Origin: Candidatus Omnitrophota bacterium
GTDB taxonomy: Bacteria > Omnitrophota > Gorgyraeia > Gygaellales > Profunditerraquicolaceae
Reading direction: 5' to 3'
Assembly: GCA_030650425.1 (NCBI GenBank)
Contig: JAUSED010000009.1
Coordinates: forward strand, 1-32,903
DNA: 32,903 bases
Shown: positions 5,381-15,125 of the stretch, piece by piece
Layout: each line of letters begins with the position of its first letter
How positions within the stretch are numbered: the stretch's first letter is position 1
Position numbers and translations under genes: made by a program
Notes under the pieces: model-generated
Told to the model about the DNA's origin: nothing
The model's database searches: none
The model's input: only the letters and a program-made list of their open reading frames with translations

Positions 5381-6155
5381 GGCCATAAAATTTTGTATTC
5401 TAACTTTTATTTTTACTTTTTTACTTTTTACTTTTACCTCTATTTGCCACGCCTTAAACCTGGATAGTCTCAAAACTAATCTTTTGAAGGGGGATTACAA
5501 GGCGGCTATAGCAGAGGGTGAGAAGCTTATTGCCAAAGATCCGCATTCAGATGAGCTTTATTATCTTTTGGGATTATGCTATTTGAAGGATGGCAATTAC
5601 CTGCGTGCTTCGGATATCTTTGAGGTAATCATCAAAGAATTCAACCGCTCCCGGTTTAAAGAAGAAGCGCTGTTGGGTTTAGGGGATACCTACCTTTTAA
5701 GGGAAGATTTTGAAAAAGCCCGCCAAACTTATCAGGGAATAATTAAGAGAAATTCTGATACTAAACTAAAAGCCCAGATTTATTATCGCTTAAGCGAAAT
5801 TGGTTTTAAAAAAGGGGATGCGGCCCAAGGCCAGGATTATTTGGCTAAGCTAAGAGGGAACTATCCCCAGACCCCGGAAGTAAAGCAAAGCCAGGATATC
5901 TGTCCCGTAGGAAAGAATAATTTTAATTTTTATTATTCCGTTCAAATAGGCTCTTTTTCGAATCCAGTCAATGCTAATAATCTGGTTCAGAAACTATTAG
6001 CCAGCGGTTATCCCGCGTATACCGAAGACTCATCTACGATGGCAGGCGTAAAGGCCTATCGAGTGAGAGTAGGCAAGTTAAAATTTCGCCAAGAAGCCGA
6101 AGACTTAAATAAAAAACTTGCTCAAGAAGGCTATCCCACCAGAATATGCCCGTAA
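5364..6155 (+). CDS. TPR and SPOR domain envelope protein
   Basis: A 263-residue exported protein. Residues 1-30 are a signal peptide (FCILTFIFTFLLFTFTSICHA). Residues 35-175 hold about four TPR helix pairs (GDYKAAIAEGEKLIAKDP, GNYLRASDIFEVIIKEF, EDFEKARQTYQGIIKR, GDAAQGQDYLAKLR). Residues 188-263 are a SPOR domain (YYSVQIGSFSNPVNANNLVQ ... YRVRVGKLKF), the family that binds denuded septal peptidoglycan glycans. It is therefore probably a periplasmic or outer-membrane-associated cell-envelope protein. It overlaps miaB by 17 bases and miaA by 10, so it is translationally coupled within a tRNA-modification operon, with no obvious functional tie. Confidence 0.85.
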   Translation: MKNLNKAIKFCILTFIFTFLLFTFTSICHALNLDSLKTNLLKGDYKAAIAEGEKLIAKDPHSDELYYLLGLCYLKDGNYLRASDIFEVIIKEFNRSRFKEEALLGLGDTYLLREDFEKARQTYQGIIKRNSDTKLKAQIYYRLSEIGFKKGDAAQGQDYLAKLRGNYPQTPEVKQSQDICPVGKNNFNFYYSVQIGSFSNPVNANNLVQKLLASGYPAYTEDSSTMAGVKAYRVRVGKLKFRQEAEDLNKKLAQEGYPTRICP

Positions 6156-7069
6156 GGCCCGCGATTATTTTCATTGTTGGGCCGACTGCCGTGGGTAAAT
6201 CCGCGGTGGCGGTTGAGCTTGCCCGGAAGATCAACGCGGAAATTATCTCGTGCGATTCAATGCAGATTTATAAAGGTATGGATATAATTACCTCTAAGCC
6301 TTCGCTGTTGTTAAGAAAAAAAATAAAACATCATTTAATCGGCTTAGTTTCTCCTGAAAAAGAGTACAACGTTGCTAAATATAGAGAAGAGGCCTTGAAG
6401 CGCGTGGAAAAAATAATTAAAAAAGGGAAGGCCCCGATTTTTTGCGGCGGGACCGGGCTGTATCTTTCTATCCTTATTGACGGTATTTTTAAGGAAAGAG
6501 CGGGGAACCTCGCGCTGCGTAAAAAACTCGGGCTCCAGTTAAAAAAATACGGCCGAAATTACCTATATAAAAAGTTGAAGCGAATTGATAAAAGAGCGGC
6601 GGAAAAAATCCACCCTAATGATACAAAGCGGGTTATCCGGGCGTTGGAAGTTTTTGAGGCTACCGGCAGGCCTATATCCGGATTGCAAATAGAAAGAGAA
6701 GGGATGACTAAGGACTACGATCTAAAAATTTTTTGCTTGAATATGGAAAGAAATACGCTCTACAGAAGAATTGACCGGCGGGTTGACAGCATGTTTAATG
6801 AGGGGTTGCTCAAAGAAGTCAGGAAATTGACCGGAAAGAAGTTAAGCGCGACCAGCAGTTACGCTATTGGAATGAAGGAGTTGGATGGTTATTTTAAAGG
6901 TAACTATGATTTAGAGGAAGCAACGCGCCTGATTAAACGCAATAGCCGCAGGTATGCCAAGAGGCAGTTGAGCTGGTTCAGGAAAGATAAGCGGATTAAA
7001 TGGTTTAAGATTAAGGAAAATGATACGCCAAAGATAATAGCAAGGAGATTATGGAAAGAGCTCTCTTAG
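6146..7069 (+). CDS. miaA: tRNA dimethylallyltransferase MiaA
   Basis: A 307-residue MiaA that transfers a dimethylallyl group from DMAPP to N6 of A37 in tRNAs reading UNN codons, the step before MiaB. The P-loop is GPTAVGKS (residues 12-19), followed by the family motifs SCDSMQIYKGMDI, HHLIG, CGGTGLYL and, in the C-terminal half, ATRLIKRNSRRYAKRQLSWF, the conserved tRNA-binding/catalytic end. Length is normal. The ATG at 6146 lies inside the end of the SPOR gene and leads directly into the P-loop strand. The 3' end overlaps hflX by 19 bases; miaA-hflX adjacency is common (with hfq between in proteobacteria). Confidence 0.96.
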   Translation: MPVRPAIIFIVGPTAVGKSAVAVELARKINAEIISCDSMQIYKGMDIITSKPSLLLRKKIKHHLIGLVSPEKEYNVAKYREEALKRVEKIIKKGKAPIFCGGTGLYLSILIDGIFKERAGNLALRKKLGLQLKKYGRNYLYKKLKRIDKRAAEKIHPNDTKRVIRALEVFEATGRPISGLQIEREGMTKDYDLKIFCLNMERNTLYRRIDRRVDSMFNEGLLKEVRKLTGKKLSATSSYAIGMKELDGYFKGNYDLEEATRLIKRNSRRYAKRQLSWFRKDKRIKWFKIKENDTPKIIARRLWKELS

Positions 7070-8310
7070 TTACTATAGGGTTTAAGCATGGAAAAGAAGA
7101 ATTCGACATGGAAGACTCCGCGCGGGAATTGGAAGAATTGACCGCGGCTTGCGGGGTAGAAGCTGTGGATAATATTAGTTGTATTTGCGAGCAACCTACT
7201 CCTAATCTGCTTATCGGTAAGGGTAAGGCGGAGGAACTGGGCGCGATTGCCCAAGAAGAAAATATCGATACGTTGATTTTTAACCGCGAACTTTCCGGGA
7301 CCCAGCAGCGTAATCTGGAAGAAGTTATCGGAAAGAAGACGGTTGACCGGACCCAACTTATCCTGGATATATTTGCCCGCAGGGCCAAGAGCCCTGAAGG
7401 TAAAATTCAGGTAGAGCTGGCCCAGCTTCAGTATATTATGCCGCGTCTTATAGGGAAAGGTATTATTCTTTCGCGTTTGGGAGGCGGGGTGGGCACGCGC
7501 GGCCCGGGCGAACAAAAACTGGAATTAGACAGGCGCTCGATCCGTAAAAGAATTGACCGCTTAAAAGAAGACTTAACGGGATTAATCCGGCAACGCTTGG
7601 TTATGCGTAAGAAGCGTAAGGATAACGCGGTACCTTTGATCGCTCTGGTTGGTTACACCAGCGCCGGTAAATCCACTCTTATCAATGCTCTCACTAATGC
7701 CGGACAAACTGTATCCGAAAGCCTCTTTACTACACTCGACCCTCTATCCAAAAATCTGCAATTACCTAATGGCGAGAATGTGGTTATCTCCGATACCGTG
7801 GGTTTCTTGCGCGAGCTCCCGCACCATCTTATCGAAGCGTTCAAGGCTACTCTGGAAGAAGCGGTGCAGGCAGACCTTTTGCTCCATGTTTTAGACGCCA
7901 GCCATCCGCAAGTATATGAACATAATCAGGCTGTATTGAAAGTGCTGGAGGAATTAGGAATTAAGCATAAACCTACGATTATCGCTTTGAATAAGATTGA
8001 CCTGTTAGATGATCGAATGTGGTTGGAAAAATTAAAGGAAGATTTTTCTAATTCCGTAGCCATATCCGCGAAATTAAAGACCAACTTCGATCTTTTATTG
8101 GCAAAAGTAGAGGAGAGCTTCAGTGCAAGGATGCTCAAGTTAGAGGTGTTGGTTCCCCATCAACGCATGGACATCATAGATTTATTTTACCGGCAGGGTA
8201 AGGTTAGCGAGATTGAATATTTACAAAAAGGAATAAGGGTTAAAGTTAACTTGCCTAAGATTCTCTCCTCTAAGTTGTTGAATAATGGTGGAATCAAGTT
8301 GATCCGTTAA
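7051..8310 (+). CDS. hflX: Ribosome-associated GTPase HflX
   Basis: A 419-residue HflX. The N-terminal domain (1-185) includes PTPNLLIGKGKAEEL, ELSGTQQRNLEE, QVELAQLQYIMPRL and the glycine-rich GGGVGTRGPGEQKLELDRR. The G domain has G1 GYTSAGKST (about 201-209), G3 DTVGFLRELPHHLI and G4 NKIDLLD. HflX binds and splits stalled 70S ribosomes, especially after heat stress, and it sits immediately upstream of the heat-shock operon. AAGGAG before ATG 7051 supports the start. The C-terminal domain is short but present. Confidence 0.96.
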   Translation: MERALLVTIGFKHGKEEFDMEDSARELEELTAACGVEAVDNISCICEQPTPNLLIGKGKAEELGAIAQEENIDTLIFNRELSGTQQRNLEEVIGKKTVDRTQLILDIFARRAKSPEGKIQVELAQLQYIMPRLIGKGIILSRLGGGVGTRGPGEQKLELDRRSIRKRIDRLKEDLTGLIRQRLVMRKKRKDNAVPLIALVGYTSAGKSTLINALTNAGQTVSESLFTTLDPLSKNLQLPNGENVVISDTVGFLRELPHHLIEAFKATLEEAVQADLLLHVLDASHPQVYEHNQAVLKVLEELGIKHKPTIIALNKIDLLDDRMWLEKLKEDFSNSVAISAKLKTNFDLLLAKVEESFSARMLKLEVLVPHQRMDIIDLFYRQGKVSEIEYLQKGIRVKVNLPKILSSKLLNNGGIKLIR

Positions 8311-8318
8311 TTTTTGGG

Positions 8319-8346
8319 TTGACAAAAAGCAAAATTGTGTTAACAT
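8319..8346 (+). promoter_or_regulatory. Heat-shock operon promoter (sigma70 type)
   Basis: TTGACA (8319-8324) and TAACAT (8341-8346) are 16 bases apart. Expected start near 8353, so the CIRCE operator covers the transcription start. Confidence 0.75.
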
Positions 8347-8352
8347 ATTTTT

Positions 8353-8379
8353 TTAGCATTCTTTGGGGGAGAGTGCTAA
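8353..8379 (+). promoter_or_regulatory. CIRCE operator (HrcA binding site)
   Basis: TTAGCATTC, nine spacer bases, GAGTGCTAA. This is the canonical CIRCE inverted repeat with one mismatch in the left arm. It precedes hrcA itself by 30 bases, so the operon is expected to be autorepressed by HrcA and released on heat or protein-folding stress. Confidence 0.95.
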
Positions 8380-8409
8380 TAGTTAGCTAAAACCCTATTA
8401 GGTGAGCAT

Positions 8410-9150
8410 ATGGCAAGAAATGTTGAGCGTGAAGCTAGGAAAAGGGCGGTTTTGTCCACTACGATTAATAGGTATATCTTAGAAGCTACACCTATTGCTT
8501 CCGAAGAACTTGCCGAGCATTTTGATTTAAGTTCGGCAACCATCAGGAATATCTTTAGCGAGTTGGAGGCTGAGGGGTATTTGACTCATCCTTATACTTC
8601 AGGCGGAAGGATACCTACTGAAAATGGTTACCGTTATTATGTGGATTCACTTCTCTTAGAGTTGCAGCTTATGGATGCGGAGAAAAGTAAAATCATCCGT
8701 GAGTATGAAAAAAAGCTCAAACGGATGGAAGATGTCTTAGAGGAAACCTCCCGGCTTATCGAAGAGACCACGCACTATACTGGAATAGTTTCATTTTTTG
8801 AGTGGCAGGATAGGATGTTTTATAAAGGCCTTAGCCGGATACTGGAACAGCCGGAATTTAAAAATACTGATAAGATGCGGCTATTGATTAAGATCATTGA
8901 AGATAAGCAGTATCTATTGAGGTTGATTAATCGTGATTTTTCGGATAAAGCCCGGGTCTACATCGGACGGGAGATGGATAGCCCGGAGATGGAAGATTGT
9001 TCCTTGGTAGTTTCAGATTACCGTCGGAAAAATAAGCCTCAAGGCAAGCTCGCGGTATTGGGCCCTGTGCGTATGGAGTATAACCGGATTATTCCCGCGT
9101 TGGAGTACATTTCCGATGTGTTAAGTGAAGCGCTGGAGGATTTTGATTAA
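8410..9150 (+). CDS. hrcA: Heat-inducible transcription repressor HrcA (short form)
   Basis: A 246-residue HrcA. The N-terminal winged helix is clear: AVLSTTINRYILEATPIASE, LSSATIRNIFSELEAEGYL and the wing HPYTSGGRIPTENGYRYYVD. The central and C-terminal domains are recognisable (IRILEQPEF-like LSRILEQPEFKN, GPVRMEYNRIIPALEYISDV) but about 90 residues shorter than the usual 330-350, the missing part falling between residues 120 and 145 where the GAF-like domain normally begins. AGGTGAG before ATG 8410 supports the start. It is followed by grpE with a one-base overlap and is controlled by the CIRCE upstream. Confidence 0.93.
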   Translation: MARNVEREARKRAVLSTTINRYILEATPIASEELAEHFDLSSATIRNIFSELEAEGYLTHPYTSGGRIPTENGYRYYVDSLLLELQLMDAEKSKIIREYEKKLKRMEDVLEETSRLIEETTHYTGIVSFFEWQDRMFYKGLSRILEQPEFKNTDKMRLLIKIIEDKQYLLRLINRDFSDKARVYIGREMDSPEMEDCSLVVSDYRRKNKPQGKLAVLGPVRMEYNRIIPALEYISDVLSEALEDFD

Positions 9151-9683
9151 TGAACGAGCCTAAGCAAAATAATAAAGAGGAAAAATCTGTGATCTTGAAG
9201 GAAGCCGAGTACCTAAGTTTAAAGGAAGCAGCGGATAAGGCAAAAGACTTTTCGGAAAAATGCCTGCGCCTGCAGGCTGATTTTGAGAATACGCGTAAAC
9301 GCTTAGAGCGGGAAAAACAGGATTTCGTTAAATTCGCCAACGAAGGCATTATTTTGGAGTTGTTAAATGTTTTGGATGATTTGGAGCGCAGCGTAAGCCT
9401 CGCCGAAACACATAAAGAGGATTTGACGGCGTTCTTAAAAGGGGTAGAAATGATTCTTGCTCACCTTTATGAGATGCTTAAGGAGTATGGGCTTAAGCCG
9501 ATTGAGGCAGAGGGGAAAAAATTCGATCCTCATTTTCATGAAGCTCTGTTACAGATTGAAAATAAGGATTTACCGGAACATACGGTTGTAGAAGAATTAC
9601 AAAAAGGTTATATGTTAAATGATAGGATAATCAGGACAGCCAAAGTCAAGGTGTCCAAGAAACAGGAGGTATCAAATGGCTAA
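9150..9683 (+). CDS. grpE: Nucleotide exchange factor GrpE
   Basis: A 177-residue GrpE, which accelerates ADP release from DnaK. The long N-terminal coiled coil contains [19 protein letters not shown] (the family signature around residue 43-62); the C-terminal beta domain contains [42 protein letters not shown], of which [12 protein letters not shown] is the diagnostic end. The start ATG overlaps the hrcA stop codon by one base and the end overlaps dnaK by eight bases. Confidence 0.96.
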   Translation: MNEPKQNNKEEKSVILKEAEYLSLKEAADKAKDFSEKCLRLQADFENTRKRLEREKQDFVKFANEGIILELLNVLDDLERSVSLAETHKEDLTAFLKGVEMILAHLYEMLKEYGLKPIEAEGKKFDPHFHEALLQIENKDLPEHTVVEELQKGYMLNDRIIRTAKVKVSKKQEVSNG

Positions 9684-11565
9684 AGTTATCGGGATTGATT
9701 TAGGTACATCAAATTCAGCGGCGGCAGTGATGGAAGGTGGAAGGCCGGTAATTATTCCTTCGGCAGAAGGAGCTGGGGTTGCTTCCGGGAAGGCATTCCC
9801 TTCTTATGTTGCCTTTACCAAAGATGGACAGCGCCTGGTCGGTGAGCCGGCAAGAAGGCAGGCAGCGATTAATGCTGAAGGCACGGTTCAGGCGGCCAAG
9901 CGTAAGATGGGCACAGATTTTAAGTTTAAGGTTTTTGGAAAAGAGTATACCCCTCAGCAGATCTCAGCCTTTATTTTACAGAAAATTAAACAGGATGCGG
10001 AAGCCTATTTGGGAGATAAAGTCGAAGAGGTGGTGATCACCTGCCCGGCGTATTTTGATGATAACCAGCGTCAGGCAACCAAGGATGCCGGTGAGATCGC
10101 CGGATTAAAGGTTTTGCGTATTATTAATGAACCCACCGCGGCCTGCCTTGCTTATGGGCTTGAGAAATCCGGCAAAGAACAGAAGATTATGGTTTTTGAT
10201 TTAGGCGGCGGGACGCTGGATGTTACGGTTATGGAGATGGCCCAAGGCGTATTTGAAGTAAAATCTACTTCTGGCGACACGCAGCTGGGCGGAACGGATA
10301 TGGATAAGCTTTTACTTGAATATATCGCCGGACAATTTAAGCGCGAGACCGGCATTGACCTGATGAATGACAAGATGGCCGTGCAGAGGGTGCGTGAAGC
10401 AGCGGAAAAAGCCAAGATTGAATTATCTTCAACCGTAAGCACGGATATCAACCTGCCGTTTATTACGGCGGATGCCAGCGGCCCAAAGCATTTAACGATG
10501 TCGATTACCCGGGCGAAATTAGAAGATCTTATTTCGCCAATCATTGAGCGGTGTAAGCATCCTATGGAGCAGGCGCTTGGCGACGCTAAGCTTACGGCTA
10601 AAGATATTGACCGTATCATTATGGTCGGCGGCCCGACGCGTATGCCTATCGTTCAGAAGTTTGTCGAGGATTATGTAGGCAAGAAGATCGAGCGCGGGGT
10701 TGACCCGATGGAGTGCGTGGCTTTAGGCGCGGCAATCCAGGCGGCGATTATCAAAGGCGATATGAAAGATGTTTTACTTTTGGATGTTACGCCTTTATCC
10801 CTCGGGATTGAAACATTAGGAGGAGTAAATACCAAGTTGATTGAGAGAAATACGACTATTCCGACCAGAAAGAGCCAGATTTTCTCTACGGCGGCGGATA
10901 ATCAGACCGCGGTGACTATCAGGGTCTTACAGGGTGAGCGGCCGATGGCCGATGGCAATGTGGAATTAGGCAGGTTTGATTTAGTAGGGATTCCGGCCGC
11001 GCCGCGCGGAGTTCCGCAGGTAGAAGTCGCTTTTGACATTGACGCCAACGGTATCGTGCATGTCTCGGCGAAAGATTTGGGTACGGGAAAAGAGCAGTCT
11101 ATCCGCATCAGCGCGCCCAAGAAACTTTCGAAAGAGGAAATTGAAAAGATGGTTAAGGACGCGGAGAAATTCGCCTCCGAGGACGCCAAAAAGAAAGAAG
11201 AAATAGAAGTGGTTAACCAAGCGGATAATCTTGTTTACGCCACCGAAAAATCCCTTAAGGATTACGGGGATAAGGTAAGTCAGGCTGAACGCGCGGAGAT
11301 AGAAGCCAAAGCCAATGATTTGAAAGCGGCGATAAAAGATAAGAATGTGGAGAGAATTAAAAAAGGGATGGAAGAGCTGAGCCGCGCCGCGCATAAGCTG
11401 GCCGAAGAGATTTATAAGCAGGCATCGGCCAAACAGCAGAAGACGGAAGAGGGGAAGCAGAAGGCAGAAGGCCCGGGAGAGAGCAAAGAAGAAAATAAAG
11501 AAGATGGCGGTAAAAAAGAAGATATAATTGACGCGGATTTTAAGGAAGAAGACGGCAAGAAATAA
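9676..11565 (+). CDS. dnaK: Chaperone DnaK (Hsp70)
   Basis: A 629-residue Hsp70. The ATPase domain has phosphate-1 [10 protein letters not shown], phosphate-2 [13 protein letters not shown] and adenosine motif [14 protein letters not shown]; the linker [15 protein letters not shown] leads to the substrate-binding domain, and the protein ends in the charged tail [13 protein letters not shown], which resembles the bacterial EEVD-like tail. The N-terminus is of a less common kind: [19 protein letters not shown] in place of the usual NAEGGRTTPSVVAF, and a [21 protein letters not shown] stretch, which I associate with Thermoplasma-type DnaK. AGGAGG before ATG 9676 fixes the start. It partners with the DnaJ and GrpE encoded on either side. 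Confidence 0.97.
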   Translation: MAKVIGIDLGTSNSAAAVMEGGRPVIIPSAEGAGVASGKAFPSYVAFTKDGQRLVGEPARRQAAINAEGTVQAAKRKMGTDFKFKVFGKEYTPQQISAFILQKIKQDAEAYLGDKVEEVVITCPAYFDDNQRQATKDAGEIAGLKVLRIINEPTAACLAYGLEKSGKEQKIMVFDLGGGTLDVTVMEMAQGVFEVKSTSGDTQLGGTDMDKLLLEYIAGQFKRETGIDLMNDKMAVQRVREAAEKAKIELSSTVSTDINLPFITADASGPKHLTMSITRAKLEDLISPIIERCKHPMEQALGDAKLTAKDIDRIIMVGGPTRMPIVQKFVEDYVGKKIERGVDPMECVALGAAIQAAIIKGDMKDVLLLDVTPLSLGIETLGGVNTKLIERNTTIPTRKSQIFSTAADNQTAVTIRVLQGERPMADGNVELGRFDLVGIPAAPRGVPQVEVAFDIDANGIVHVSAKDLGTGKEQSIRISAPKKLSKEEIEKMVKDAEKFASEDAKKKEEIEVVNQADNLVYATEKSLKDYGDKVSQAERAEIEAKANDLKAAIKDKNVERIKKGMEELSRAAHKLAEEIYKQASAKQQKTEEGKQKAEGPGESKEENKEDGGKKEDIIDADFKEEDGKK

Positions 11566-12686
11566 TGGCTGTTAAACGTGATTATTATGAAGTATTGGGT
11601 GTGCATAAAAACGCCAGTCTTGATGAAATCAAAAAGACTTATCGCGAGCTGGCTTTAAAATTCCATCCTGACCGCGTGCCTCACGAACAAAAGAAAGAGG
11701 CGGAAGAAAAATTCAAGGATATTTCCGAAGCTTACGCTGTTCTTTCCGACGCTAATAAGCGCGCGTTATACGATCAATACGGTCATTCCGGGATTGACCA
11801 AAAATACGCCCAAGAAGATATCTTTAAGGGGGCGGATTTCAGCAGTGTCTTTCAGGATCTGGGAGAGTATGGGCTTGGCGGCGGCCTCTTTGATGAGATT
11901 TTTAGCGATTTAGGGTATGATTTTTTCGGAGGCAGGTCTTCTCAGGCTTCCGGAGGCGCTCGTCGCAGAGGAAGAGACCTGCAAATTTCTGTCAGTATAA
12001 CCTTGGAAGAAGCAGCTAGCGGCACCGAAAAAACCATTACTGTCCCGCGCTATGAAACTTGTTCTGTTTGTTCAGGGACAGGCGCTAAGCCGGGTACAAG
12101 AAGGATCACTTGTCCTCAATGTAAAGGTTCGGGAAGGACAGTGGTCTCTAAGGGTTTCTTCCAGTTGGCTCAGACCTGCTCCCGTTGCTCGGGACAGGGT
12201 TCAACTATTCAATCCCCTTGTCCTGAATGCCGGGGAGAGGGCAGGGTTAAGGTTACCCGAAAAATCAAGGTTAAGATTCCCGCCGGAGTTGATACCGGTT
12301 CTAACTTGAGGGTGCGCGGCGAAGGAGAAGCAGGCGCGGCTGCCAAGGGGGATTTATACGTAATTATTGAAGTATTGCCGCATTCTATTTTCCAAAGACA
12401 TGATTATAATATTTTAACTGAGGTAAGTATAAGTTTAAGTAAGGCTGTGTTGGGAGGAGACATCATCGTACCCACTCTCAGCGGAAAAGTGGATATGAAA
12501 ATACCTTCCGGTACCCAGAGCGCGAGTATTTTTAGGCTTAGAGGGAAGGGGATACCGGATTTGCATGGCGGGGGCACCGGAGATGAGTTAGTCAGGGTAA
12601 ATGTGGAGGTTCCTACCCGACTGACATCAGATCAACGCAGGCTGATGGAGGAGTTTGCCAGAGTTTCGGGAGAACGGGTAAGGTAG
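11565..12686 (+). CDS. dnaJ: Co-chaperone DnaJ (type I Hsp40)
   Basis: A 373-residue DnaJ with all type I domains: J domain (5-70) with the HPD motif in KFHPDRV; a Gly/Phe-rich region (about 75-140, [18 protein letters not shown]); four zinc-binding CxxCxGxG repeats ([32 protein letters not shown]); and the C-terminal peptide-binding domain ending in [11 protein letters not shown]. It delivers substrate to DnaK and stimulates its ATPase. Its ATG overlaps the dnaK stop by one base. Confidence 0.97.
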   Translation: MAVKRDYYEVLGVHKNASLDEIKKTYRELALKFHPDRVPHEQKKEAEEKFKDISEAYAVLSDANKRALYDQYGHSGIDQKYAQEDIFKGADFSSVFQDLGEYGLGGGLFDEIFSDLGYDFFGGRSSQASGGARRRGRDLQISVSITLEEAASGTEKTITVPRYETCSVCSGTGAKPGTRRITCPQCKGSGRTVVSKGFFQLAQTCSRCSGQGSTIQSPCPECRGEGRVKVTRKIKVKIPAGVDTGSNLRVRGEGEAGAAAKGDLYVIIEVLPHSIFQRHDYNILTEVSISLSKAVLGGDIIVPTLSGKVDMKIPSGTQSASIFRLRGKGIPDLHGGGTGDELVRVNVEVPTRLTSDQRRLMEEFARVSGERVR

Positions 12687-12704
12687 GATTATAAGGAGAA
12701 TTAA

Positions 12705-12974
12705 ATGCCAACTTATGAATATGAGTGCGTAAATTGCAGCAAGATATTTGACATCTTTCAAAAAATAACGGATAAAGCTCTTGATAAGTGCCCCAAATGC
12801 CATAAAAAGATAAGCAGGCTGATCGGAGGCGGTAGTGGTGTAATTTTCAAAGGTGCAGGATTTTACGCTACTGATTACGCTAAGTCTAAGTCGAAGGGTT
12901 CCTCTTCTAAAGCGCAGCCTGGTTCTTGCTCTAGCCCCAAGGGTGGATGTGGTGGTTGTCCTCACGCCCATTAG
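12705..12974 (+). CDS. FmdB-family zinc ribbon protein
   Basis: An 89-residue protein. Residues 1-42 are the FmdB/CxxC_CXXC_SSSS zinc ribbon: MPTYEYECVNCSKIFDIFQK then CPKCHKKISRLIGG. The middle (GVIFKGAGFYATDY) is the short extension usual in the family. The tail, CSSPKGGCGGCPHAH, is rich in Cys and His and could bind an additional metal. Function is not known; FmdB proteins are named from a regulator of formamidase. AAGGAGAA before ATG 12705. It directly follows dnaJ with 18 bases between, so it may be co-induced with the heat-shock operon. Confidence 0.85.
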   Translation: MPTYEYECVNCSKIFDIFQKITDKALDKCPKCHKKISRLIGGGSGVIFKGAGFYATDYAKSKSKGSSSKAQPGSCSSPKGGCGGCPHAH

Positions 12975-12980
12975 TAAAGA

Positions 12981-14267
12981 ATGATAAAAATTAAGCCATT
13001 TAAGGCGGTCTTTTATAATAAAGATAAGGTGGAAGATTTTTCTTCTGTGGTTTGCCCTCCCTATGACGTGATTTCCCCGTCCGAGCAGGAGTATTACTGC
13101 AATCTTGATCCGTATAATTTTATCCATATTCTTCTGGGGAAAGATATCGCCGGTGAAAATAAGTACGAGCGGGCCGGAGCCCTGTTTAATAACTGGATAA
13201 AAGATAAAATCCTGATTCAGGATATAAAAAGCGCGGTATATTTCTACAGCCAGCAATATAATATTAAAGGAGAAAAAAAGACCCGCTTGGGCTTCATCGC
13301 GCTTTTGGGGTTGAGCGATAAGAGCTCTTCTGTTTTTGGGCATGAGCATACGCGGATAGAGGCTAAGGAAGACAGATTAAAACTTCTCCGTAATGTTAAT
13401 GCTAATTTAAGCCCCATATTTATTGTTTCCAAAGATAATAAGCGCGTTATTCAGCGTGTATTTAGAGAGTATATAAAAGACGCGCCTCCTTTTATCGAGG
13501 CTAAAGATAAAGAGAAAACTATCCATAAGCTTTGGAGGATAGACGCTCCGGAAGCTTTGAATATGATCGAGAGCGGCATGCGGAAAGAAGATGCTTTTAT
13601 CGCTGATGGCCACCATCGCTATGAAGTCTCCTGCGCTTACAGGGACCAGATGAAAGAAAAGCTCGGGGGGCGGTTCTCGGAAGATTCAAGTTTTAATTTT
13701 ACTCTCGCCTATTTTACGAATACCGACCAGCGCTCCCTCTCGATATTGCCTATTCACCGGATGCTTAAGTTGGATAAGCCGCTAGATTGGGGAAGGTTTA
13801 TCCTGGAACTAAAGAAATATTTCGATGTTGAGGAAGTCAAAGATAAGGCGCGTTTTTTCTTTCTTTTGGAAAAAGCCGGACGGTCAGAGCATCTGTTCGG
13901 TATGTATAAAGAAAAAAAATACTGGCTTTTGCGTTTAAAGAATATTAAAATCTTAGATAAGTTGATTAGCGATAAACCTAAGGAATATCGGACCCTGGAT
14001 GTCTCTATTTTGAATCAGATAGTTTTTAAGGATATCTTAGGGTATGATTCGGCTAGTAAAAATAACCTTAAGTACAGCCCTTGCGCGCAGGATTTTATCG
14101 AGGCGCAGGACGCGGATCCTTTAAGCGTCGCCTTTTTCTTAAATCCTGTGAAGATAGAACAGATTATAGCCGTGGCCTTGAATGGTAATAAGATGCCGGC
14201 TAAATCTACCTATTTTTATCCTAAGGTTTTATCCGGTTTGGTGATTAATAAGCACGAGGAGATATAG
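12981..14267 (+). CDS. DUF1015 family protein
   Basis: A 428-residue DUF1015 protein. The N-terminus IKPFKAVFYNKDKVEDFSSVV followed by CPPYDVIS is diagnostic, as is the central AFIADGHHRYEVSCAYRDQM (about 205-225) and the FGHEHTRIEAKEDRLKLLRN segment. The DGHHR motif recalls the ParB/sulfiredoxin-like nucleotide-binding fold of serine kinases, but the biochemical role of DUF1015 is not settled. The start ATG 12981 has only weak AAAGA before it. It is seven bases downstream of the zinc-ribbon gene and four upstream of accD, so it is in the same operon. Confidence 0.88.
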   Translation: MIKIKPFKAVFYNKDKVEDFSSVVCPPYDVISPSEQEYYCNLDPYNFIHILLGKDIAGENKYERAGALFNNWIKDKILIQDIKSAVYFYSQQYNIKGEKKTRLGFIALLGLSDKSSSVFGHEHTRIEAKEDRLKLLRNVNANLSPIFIVSKDNKRVIQRVFREYIKDAPPFIEAKDKEKTIHKLWRIDAPEALNMIESGMRKEDAFIADGHHRYEVSCAYRDQMKEKLGGRFSEDSSFNFTLAYFTNTDQRSLSILPIHRMLKLDKPLDWGRFILELKKYFDVEEVKDKARFFFLLEKAGRSEHLFGMYKEKKYWLLRLKNIKILDKLISDKPKEYRTLDVSILNQIVFKDILGYDSASKNNLKYSPCAQDFIEAQDADPLSVAFFLNPVKIEQIIAVALNGNKMPAKSTYFYPKVLSGLVINKHEEI

Positions 14268-14271
14268 ATAA

Positions 14272-15114
14272 ATGGCGCTCTTCGGTAAGCCAAAGTATAC
14301 GATTTTAAGAGTAAAAAAGAAAGAGATGCCCGAAGGCCTCTGGACTAAATGCGAAGAGTGTTCCGCGACCCTCTATAATAAAACCATTGAAGAGAATCTT
14401 AAGGTCTGTCCTAAATGCGGTTACCATTTTTCTTTAGGCGCGTACGAAAGAATAAATATGCTTTTGGATCAAGACTCATTTTCTGAATTTGATAAAGATA
14501 TGCTTTCCGCGGATCCTCTAAATTTCAAAGGGCCGAAAACATATAAGGATAAGTTAGCCGGTGATCAGCTTGTCACAGGGTTAAAAGACGCTGTTATTTC
14601 AGGCGAAGGCCTCTTGGATAATAAAAAGATAATCGCTGCTGTCACTGATTCGCGTTTCATTATGGGCTCAATGGGTTCAGTAGTCGGAGAGAAGATAACC
14701 CGGGCAATCGAAAACGCGACTAAAAATAAGCTCCCACTGATTATTATTTCCGGTTCAGGAGGAGGAGCAAGGATGTATGAAGGGATGCTTAGTCTTATGC
14801 AGATGTCTAAGACCTGCGCGGCCTTAAGCTACCATCATAAGGCAAAGCTTCCCTTTATTTCCGTGCTTACCAATCCTACGATGGGAGGAGTGATGGCTTC
14901 TTTTGCCGGTGTAGGAGACATTATTCTGGCTGAGCCGCGCGCCCTGATTGGTTTTGCCGGCCCAAGAGTGATTGAACAGACGATCAGGCAAAAACTTCCG
15001 GTTGGTTTCCAGCGATCGGAGTTCTTACTCGAGCATGGCCTTATAGATATGATTGTTCAGCGCAAGAACCTGAAATCTACATTGAGTCAGTTACTTGATT
15101 ATTTACTGCAGTAG
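14272..15114 (+). CDS. accD: Acetyl-CoA carboxylase carboxyltransferase beta subunit
   Basis: A 280-residue AccD, which with AccA transfers carboxyl from biotin to acetyl-CoA to make malonyl-CoA for fatty-acid synthesis. The N-terminal zinc ribbon has C27, C30, C46, C49 (WTKCEECSA / KVCPKCGYHF). The crotonase-fold core contains IISGSGGGARMYEGMLSLMQM (oxyanion glycines), TNPTMGGVMASFAGVGDIIL and GFAGPRVIEQTIRQKLPVGFQ. Length is normal. accA is not in the window. Confidence 0.96.
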   Translation: MALFGKPKYTILRVKKKEMPEGLWTKCEECSATLYNKTIEENLKVCPKCGYHFSLGAYERINMLLDQDSFSEFDKDMLSADPLNFKGPKTYKDKLAGDQLVTGLKDAVISGEGLLDNKKIIAAVTDSRFIMGSMGSVVGEKITRAIENATKNKLPLIIISGSGGGARMYEGMLSLMQMSKTCAALSYHHKAKLPFISVLTNPTMGGVMASFAGVGDIILAEPRALIGFAGPRVIEQTIRQKLPVGFQRSEFLLEHGLIDMIVQRKNLKSTLSQLLDYLLQ

Positions 15115-15125
15115 GAGGATAAAAG

